Part shown: positions 59,178-64,000 of the stretch, in pieces
How the letters are laid out: each line of letters starts with the position of its first letter
Numbering within the stretch: position 1 is the stretch's first letter
Assembly: GCF_022179085.1 (NCBI RefSeq)
Contig: NZ_BPQE01000015.1
Location: 62,001 to 126,000 of the forward strand
Direction of reading: 5' to 3'
From: Methylobacterium aerolatum
Lineage (GTDB): Bacteria; Pseudomonadota; Alphaproteobacteria; Rhizobiales; Beijerinckiaceae
Length of the DNA: 64,000 nucleotides
Translations under genes and position numbers: made by a program
Notes under the pieces: model-generated
Told to the model about the DNA's origin: nothing
What the model saw: the letters and a program-made list of their open reading frames with translations, nothing else
Databases searched by the model: none

Positions 59178-59861
59178 TCAGCTCACCGGGATGCTGCGCA
59201 GGCTCGACCAGATCGTGCCGTAATGGCAGACCGTGGCGACGAGGACGAAGGCGTGCCAGATCGCGTTCTGGAAGGGCAGCGTCCGCCAGACGTGGAACAC
59301 CACGCCGATGGAGTAGAGGCCGCCGCCGATGGCGAGGAGGCACAGGGCCGTCGGCTGAAGGGCCGCGATGACCGACTCGTAGGCGAGGAGGCCGCTCCAG
59401 CCGAGGATCAGGTAGAGCGCGATGGAGAGCCGGTCGAACCGCCCCGGCAGCAGCAGCTTCACTGCGATGCCGACCAGCGCCACCACCCAGATCACCGCGA
59501 GCAGGGCGTAGGCCTTGGCGCCCGAGCCCACCAGGGCGACGAGGGGCGTGTAGGTCCCCGCGATCATCAGGTAGATCAGGGCGTGGTCCGCCCGGCGCAG
59601 CAGCCATTTGCGCGGGCCGACCGGGTACAGGTTGTACGTCGCCGAGACGGCGAGCATCAGGACCAGCGCCAGGGCGTAGACGAAGACGGCAGCCTGGGCG
59701 CCGAGCGCGAGATGGGTTCCCACCGCCGTGAGGACGAGAACCACCGCGCCTGCCAGCCCGAACAGCACCCCGAGACCGTGGATGATCCCGTCCGCGAGAA
59801 TTTCCCGCGGCGTGTAGTTCCACGTCAGGGTCACAGGGCGCCCGTCTTCGGCGAGAGACAT
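59178..59861 (-). CDS. Hemolysin III/PAQR family membrane protein
   Basis: 227-residue inner-membrane protein with seven hydrophobic helices and the PAQR zinc-site motifs. These are SATYNLYPVG in the first half, DHALIYLMIAGTYTPL in the middle, and the C-terminal HVWRTLPFQNAIWHAFVLVATVCHY with its paired histidines. The hemolysin name is historical; bacterial members are thought to be membrane-fluidity or ion-related hydrolase-like proteins. ATG 59861 follows GGAG-like purines. Monocistronic. Confidence 0.92.
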   Translation of the reverse strand: MSLAEDGRPVTLTWNYTPREILADGIIHGLGVLFGLAGAVVLVLTAVGTHLALGAQAAVFVYALALVLMLAVSATYNLYPVGPRKWLLRRADHALIYLMIAGTYTPLVALVGSGAKAYALLAVIWVVALVGIAVKLLLPGRFDRLSIALYLILGWSGLLAYESVIAALQPTALCLLAIGGGLYSIGVVFHVWRTLPFQNAIWHAFVLVATVCHYGTIWSSLRSIPVS

Positions 59862-60009
59862 TGTTTAGCCTCCTGCTCAAGCAGGAGAGTAAATCTGTGA
59901 AGGGGCAGTCGTTCCACCGGTAAACTGCGCAACGTTGTCTTATCCTCCGGTTTTCAGCGGGTAAGGATAAAAATCCCCCGCCGAAGCCGGACGCGTTGCG
60001 CCGCGCAGC

Positions 60010-61122
60010 TCAGGCTCCCCGTGGCGCGAGGCCGGGAACGGGTGCTTCCCGCACCGTCCGCGCCGCCCCGGTGGCGGGCACGCCCCGGCACAGCCGGGCA
60101 TGGACCGTCGCCATCGACAGCACCATCATCGCGAGCACCTGGTGCGCGAGGGCCGCCCAGAGCGGCACCGCGAGCAGCAGGGTCGCGATGCCGAGCGCCG
60201 CCTGCGCCAGGACGAGGCCCGCCACCACGGTGGCGCGGCGGGCGACCGCCGTCCCTCCCGCCGCGATCCGCGCGTCCACGACGTGGATCAGCGCGAGCGC
60301 GAGGAGGAGATAGGCCACGATGCGGTGATCGAACTGCACCAGCAGGTGGTTGTCGACGAAGTTCTCGATCCAGGGCCGCACCGCGAACAGGTTGTCGGCC
60401 GAGGGGATCAGCACGCCGTCCATATCGGGCCACGTGTTGTAGACGAGCCCTGCATGGGAGCCCGCCACGAGGCCGCCCAGAAAGATCTGCGCCAGGACGA
60501 GGACGGGCAGCGCCAGGGCCGTGGCGCGCAGCCGGGCCGGGGCGGCGGTCACCCGCGCCCGGGCCTCGCCGGTCGCGAGCCAGACCAGCACGGCCAGGAT
60601 CAGGCTCGCCGTCGTCAGGTGCAGGGCGAGCTTCAGCGGCGCCACCGCCGTCATGCCCGGCTGGAGGCCGGAGGCGACCATGATCCAGCCGATCGCCCCC
60701 TGGAGGCCGCCCAGCGCGCCGAGGGCGAGGAGGCCGAGCCCGAGGCGGCGGCGGATCATGCCGCGCCACCAGAACACGATGAGGGGCAGGAAGAAGGCGA
60801 GGCCGAGGAGGCGGCCGAGGACCCGGTGCCCCCACTCCCAGGCGTAGAGCACCTTGAAGGAGGAAAGCCCCATGCCCTGGTTGAGGATCGCGTATTGCGG
60901 CGTGTCCCGGTACTTGGCGAATTCCGTGGCCCAGTCCGCCTCCGACAGGGGCGGGACGATGCCCGTGACGGGCCGCCACTCGGTGATCGACAGGCCCGAG
61001 CCGGTGAGCCGCGTCGCGCCGCCCACCGCCACCATCGCGATGACGAGACCGGCGACGATGAAGAGCCACAGGCGCACGGACGCGTGGCGCCCCTCCGCGA
61101 TGCGATCCGTCCGACTGCCCAT
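60010..61122 (-). CDS. ctaA: Heme A synthase (COX15/CtaA)
   Basis: 370-residue integral membrane enzyme converting heme O to heme A for aa3-type cytochrome oxidase. Eight helices with conserved heme-ligand histidines: GHRVLGRLLGL, LALHLTTASL, QFDHRIVAYLL and ALAHQVLAMM. The substrate-site loops GGATRLTGSGLSITEWRPVTG and SHAGLVYNTWPDMDG are also present. This is the alphaproteobacterial type-2 form of usual length. ATG 61122 precedes the first helix; the longer in-frame reading is Arg/Gly-rich. Divergent from the DUF2842 gene. Confidence 0.94.
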   Translation of the reverse strand: MGSRTDRIAEGRHASVRLWLFIVAGLVIAMVAVGGATRLTGSGLSITEWRPVTGIVPPLSEADWATEFAKYRDTPQYAILNQGMGLSSFKVLYAWEWGHRVLGRLLGLAFFLPLIVFWWRGMIRRRLGLGLLALGALGGLQGAIGWIMVASGLQPGMTAVAPLKLALHLTTASLILAVLVWLATGEARARVTAAPARLRATALALPVLVLAQIFLGGLVAGSHAGLVYNTWPDMDGVLIPSADNLFAVRPWIENFVDNHLLVQFDHRIVAYLLLALALIHVVDARIAAGGTAVARRATVVAGLVLAQAALGIATLLLAVPLWAALAHQVLAMMVLSMATVHARLCRGVPATGAARTVREAPVPGLAPRGA

Positions 61123-61300
61123 CGTGCCCTCCACGCGATCTCCCGTGCCTCGTTCCGGACGACGCGTTAAGGGATGCGGTCTCCGGCGGCAACGCGCGTC
61201 CCGACGCATGGGGCCTCCGCCAGCGGCAACGCGCCGGTTGCCTCGCCCCGGTCCGGGAGGGTAGCTCCGCCCCAGAGACGGAGCCTTGGGGGAACGAGAG

Positions 61301-61504
61301 ATGCCGCGACGCATCCGCTTGCTGATCGGGACGGTGGCGATCCTCGTGTTCGTCTGCCTCTACGCGCCCCTGGCCATGGCCCTGGCCGACAGCAAGATCG
61401 CCGAGACCCCCGCGGCCATCCAGGCCGTGCTGTACTCGATCCTCGGGATCGCCTGGATTTTTCCCCTCATGCCGCTGATCAAGTGGATGGAGCGGCCGGA
61501 CTGA
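61301..61504 (+). CDS. DUF2842 family small membrane protein
   Basis: 67-residue inner-membrane protein with two hydrophobic helices (about 8-28, IGTVAILVFVCLYAPLAMAL; and 42-62, VLYSILGIAWIFPLMPLIKW). The opening RRIRLLIGT and ending GIAWIFPLMPLIKWM match DUF2842, found beside ctaA or purA genes in alphaproteobacteria. Function unknown. ATG 61301 has GAGAG just upstream; a TTG five codons earlier is the only alternative. Confidence 0.83.
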   Translation: MPRRIRLLIGTVAILVFVCLYAPLAMALADSKIAETPAAIQAVLYSILGIAWIFPLMPLIKWMERPD

Positions 61505-61607
61505 CCGGGACCGTCCGATCCCCTCGTTTTCGCCTCACTCGCGGACCATGGAGTGACAGGCGATTCGCGCACCGCAGTCGCAGTCACAAGTTGCGAGTCC
61601 CTGCTTC

Positions 61608-61949
61608 ATGGTCTCCCCGCGTCTCGCCGCGTTCGTTGTCTGCCTGATCCCGGTCGGCGCGTTGGCACAGGGGACCCCCCGCAGCATTGGGGAGTGCGAG
61701 CGCCTCAAGAACGACCTCGCCTACAACCAGTGTCTCGCCATGTTCGGCCCAGCCGCCCGGAACGTCGCGGCGGGCTACGCCTCCGTCGATGCGGCGGCGG
61801 CGCCGGCCCTGCCCGAGGCCGCGCCCGCCGCGGAAGCCGAGGCGGAGGCGCCGTCCCGGGGCCGCCGCTATCGCGGGCGCCACCGCCGGCAATACGCGAT
61901 GTTCTCGGCCAACGAGGGCGGCGGCTACCGCCGCAGGCACCGCCGCTGA
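61608..61949 (+). CDS. Exported hypothetical protein with basic tail, 113 aa
   Basis: 113 residues. The signal peptide is at 1-20 (ending VGALAQ). A short conserved-looking cysteine segment (IGECERLKNDLAYNQCLAMFGPAARN) is followed by an Ala/Pro/Glu stretch and a strongly basic Arg/Tyr/Gly tail (RGRRYRGRHRRQ, then GGGYRRRHRR). The two cysteines are 12 residues apart and may pair. ATG 61608 starts the signal peptide. A periplasmic or secreted nucleic-acid or polyanion binder is possible, but this is inference. Confidence 0.6.
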   Translation: MVSPRLAAFVVCLIPVGALAQGTPRSIGECERLKNDLAYNQCLAMFGPAARNVAAGYASVDAAAAPALPEAAPAAEAEAEAPSRGRRYRGRHRRQYAMFSANEGGGYRRRHRR

Positions 61950-62132
61950 GGCGCCCGCGACCCGCACAGGGACGGGATATTGCGCTGCGGAAGCTCGGCC
62001 ATTACTTCGGTCATCAACCTCGTGTTATCTAATTCCAGTATTAGGCGCGGTTGAATGCCGCTCGAATCGCGCCGATAAACTATCGCTTCAGTTGCCTTGC
62101 CCCAAACCGGGCGAACCGCAGCGGAGAGAGCG

Positions 62133-63344
62133 ATGGCGACGGTTCTGCATGGGGAGATGAGGCACGGCCTCCAGGCCGGCGAGGCCGGAACCGCCGCGTC
62201 GGCGCGGGACCGGATCGGCGCCGAGATCCTGCCCGGCCTGGAGCCGGCGGAGGCCCTGTGGCGCTCCCTCGATGCCTCGGGCGATTCCCTCGCCACCCCC
62301 TACCAGCGGTTCGACTGGTGCTCCGCCTATCTCGAGGCGATGGACGAGACGCCGATGGCGCGGGTCGCGGTGCTCCGCGACGGCACCGGCCGGGTCCGCC
62401 TGCTGCTGCCGCTGGTCCTGCGTCTGGAATACGGACTCGTCGTGGCCCATTCCGTGGGCGACGACCACGCCAACTACCATCCGCCGCTCTTCGCGGCCCG
62501 CGACGCGGCCGCCCTGACGCCGGAGGAGGTCCGCTCGGCCCTGGCCTCGGCGGGGAAGGCCGCCGGCATCGACGTCTTCCACCTGCGGCACCAGCCGGAA
62601 GCCTGGGAGGGCGTGCCCAACCCCTTCGCCGTCGGCGGGGAACCCGAGCGCAGCGCCGCCTACGGCCTGACCCTCGATGCCGACCCCGAGGCGACCACCA
62701 AGCGCCTGTTCAGCGGCGACGCCCGCAAGAAGCTGCGATCGAAGGAGAAGCGTCTTGTCGAGGCCCTCGGTCCGGTGGAACTGCGCCGGGCCGAGAGCGA
62801 CGAGGAGGCCCGCGCGGTGCTCGCCGCCTTCTACGCTCAAAAGGCGGCGCGGTTCGCCGGCATGGGGATCGACGATCCCTACGCCCCGGAGGCGGTGAAG
62901 CTCTTTCTGGAGCGCTCCGCGTCCGGCGCCCATCCGGCCATGGAACTCCACGCCCTCTGCGTGGCCGAGACCGGGCGTATCCTCGCGGTGTTCGGCGGCG
63001 CGGTGAACGCCACGCGCTACAGCGGCATGTTCACGTCCTTCGACGCGGACCCCGAGGTCGGCCGGTTCAGCCCCGGCGACCTCCTGCTCTTCCATCTGCT
63101 GCGGGAGCAGAGCGCCCGGGGCCGGGTCGGCTTCGACCTCGGCATCGGCGAGGCCCGCTACAAAGCCAGCATCTGCGACCAGACCCTGCCCCTCGTCGAG
63201 GCGCTCGTGCCGGTGTCGGGACGGGGCCACGTCTTCGCCCTGTCCCGCGTCATGCTCCGGCGCCTCAAGCGGCGCATCAAGGCGGATCCCCGCCTGTTCG
63301 CGATGGTGAACCGGGTGCGGGCGCTGGTGCGCCGGCCAGCCTGA
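62133..63344 (+). CDS. CelD/BcsL-type GNAT acetyltransferase
   Basis: 403-residue protein of the CelD/BcsL family (double GNAT fold). An N-terminal lobe (RFDWCSAYLEAMDETP, LLLPLVLRLEYGLVVAHSVGDDHANYHPPL) is followed by the C-terminal acetyltransferase-6-like lobe (about 210-370, AFYAQKAARFAGMGIDDPY, GRILAVFGGAVNATRYSGMFTSFD, FDLGIGEARYK). Such proteins modify or assist assembly of exopolysaccharide or cellulose. ATG 62133 has GGAGAG 8 bases upstream; the TTG at 62097 is unlikely. Convergent with the ExoP-like gene and close to the sugar-transferase gene, supporting a polysaccharide role. Confidence 0.87.
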   Translation: MATVLHGEMRHGLQAGEAGTAASARDRIGAEILPGLEPAEALWRSLDASGDSLATPYQRFDWCSAYLEAMDETPMARVAVLRDGTGRVRLLLPLVLRLEYGLVVAHSVGDDHANYHPPLFAARDAAALTPEEVRSALASAGKAAGIDVFHLRHQPEAWEGVPNPFAVGGEPERSAAYGLTLDADPEATTKRLFSGDARKKLRSKEKRLVEALGPVELRRAESDEEARAVLAAFYAQKAARFAGMGIDDPYAPEAVKLFLERSASGAHPAMELHALCVAETGRILAVFGGAVNATRYSGMFTSFDADPEVGRFSPGDLLLFHLLREQSARGRVGFDLGIGEARYKASICDQTLPLVEALVPVSGRGHVFALSRVMLRRLKRRIKADPRLFAMVNRVRALVRRPA

Positions 63345-63371
63345 CAGGAGCAACAGGCTCCCTTCGCGGCA

Positions 63372-64000
63372 TCAGGCGGCGCGGTGGACCACCGTCCGCG
63401 CGCTCTCCGGGTTGGCCGGACGGTCCTGGGCGATCAGCACCTGCCCCGCGCCGGCATCGACCGCGATGGTGTAGAGGTCGGTGAGGGCGGGATCCGCCGG
63501 GTCCGCATCGGAGGCGATCACCACGGTGTCGCTGGTCGTGGCCAGGAGCGCCAGGATGTCGGCGAGGTCGGGACCCTTGTGGAGGCGGCAGACAACCCAG
63601 GAATAGGCCTCGGCCATCGCTTCCAGGGTGAAGGCCAGGGCGCGGGGCTCCTCGAACAGCGTCTCCGCCGGGGCGAGACCCGCCATCACGAGATGCGCGC
63701 CGTCGGGGCCGTCGGCCTGGATCGCGTCCGCGAAGTCGGCATGGCCGCCGATGATGTCGGTGAAGCCGGGGCGCGCCGGGTCGGCCTGGGGGGCGCCGAG
63801 ATCGACGGCGATGACGCTCCCGGAGCGCAGCAGCGCCGCCGCCAGCGCCGCGTGCAGCGCGCCCGAGGCGGACATCCCGCCATCGACCACCACGATCTTG
63901 CGCCCGACCGACCCGTTCGCCGGCGCGGCGCGATGGGTGAGATGCATCAGGAGCGGATCGAGTTCGAAGCCCGTGTCCCGTTCGGTTTCCGGTGCCGGGA
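63372..64000 (-). CDS. C-terminal part of an ExoP/Wzc-type chain-length protein with degenerate kinase domain (partial)
   Basis: The reading frame is open from 63372 through the right edge of the window, so the 5' part is missing. The visible 209 residues look like the cytoplasmic tyrosine-kinase-like domain of ExoP/GumC-type polysaccharide co-polymerases: KIVVVDGGMSASGALHAALAAALL (shown up to ALHA as the P-loop position), SVIAVDLGAPQADP in place of Walker A', and TSDTVVIASDADP. The Walker A lysine is absent, and no tyrosine-rich tail follows, so kinase activity is doubtful. The in-frame ATG at 63947 is internal. Function as chain-length or export protein is inferred with the neighbouring CelD gene. 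Confidence 0.65.
   Translation of the reverse strand, partial: PAPETERDTGFELDPLLMHLTHRAAPANGSVGRKIVVVDGGMSASGALHAALAAALLRSGSVIAVDLGAPQADPARPGFTDIIGGHADFADAIQADGPDGAHLVMAGLAPAETLFEEPRALAFTLEAMAEAYSWVVCRLHKGPDLADILALLATTSDTVVIASDADPADPALTDLYTIAVDAGAGQVLIAQDRPANPESARTVVHRAA

Overview
The window is high-GC DNA from an alphaproteobacterial methylotroph, almost certainly Methylobacterium/Methylorubrum. The evidence is the combination of a PHB cycle (phaR, phaA, phaB, two phasins), methylsuccinyl-CoA dehydrogenase of the ethylmalonyl-CoA pathway, archaeal-type methanofuran/tetrahydromethanopterin biosynthesis genes, and an eight-gene cluster that matches the lanthanide utilisation and transport (lut) cluster of M. 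extorquens. No rRNA, tRNA, CRISPR array, transposase or prophage gene was seen.

Layout. 0-2.3 kb: PAS protein, rpmF, phaR. 2.6-4.7 kb: phaA and phaB, divergent from phaR across a region with two dyads. 4.8-10.5 kb: M32 carboxypeptidase, then PBP1A and AmiC (peptidoglycan). 10.6-12.6 kb: two phasins and a small stress-type protein. 12.6-20.8 kb: mcd, a Rieske/FAD oxidoreductase, EamA exporter, YihY membrane protein, dienelactone hydrolase and a receiver protein. 20.9-22.4 kb: an exported alpha/beta-hydrolase-like protein lacking the usual serine. 22.5-27.5 kb (minus): a tightly overlapping six-gene operon, mfnB - MfnE-like kinase - dihydropteroate-synthase-like - DUF447-like - MxaD-like periplasmic protein - YVTN beta-propeller. 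27.8-37.6 kb: a small exported protein divergent from the lut cluster (lutA-H), followed by a LutD-like exported protein where M. extorquens is remembered to carry lanmodulin. 37.7-41.8 kb: glpX, hom, xth and a GST. 42.2-44.9 kb: an ExoR homologue next to ilvD. 46-49.5 kb: transglutaminase and small hypotheticals, one behind a near-perfect EcfG-type promoter. 49.5-57.4 kb: M3 peptidase, extensin-like protein, L,D-transpeptidase, a receiver protein, and the yraN/rsmI/LpoA-type group. 57.5-64 kb: undecaprenyl-phosphate sugar transferase, hemolysin III, ctaA, DUF2842 protein, CelD-type GNAT, and the 3' part of an ExoP/BY-kinase-like gene that runs off the window.

How the genes work together. Three themes dominate. 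The first is C1 and C2 metabolism: C1-carrier cofactor synthesis, metal supply for lanthanide-dependent methanol dehydrogenase, the ethylmalonyl-CoA pathway and gluconeogenesis via GlpX. The second is carbon storage as PHB. The third is envelope and exopolysaccharide building and its control. Spacers carry at least three families of dispersed palindromic repeats, and one appears to have been co-opted as signal-peptide coding sequence of the LutC-like protein. All assignments come from reading the sequence and from remembered family features; no search was run.
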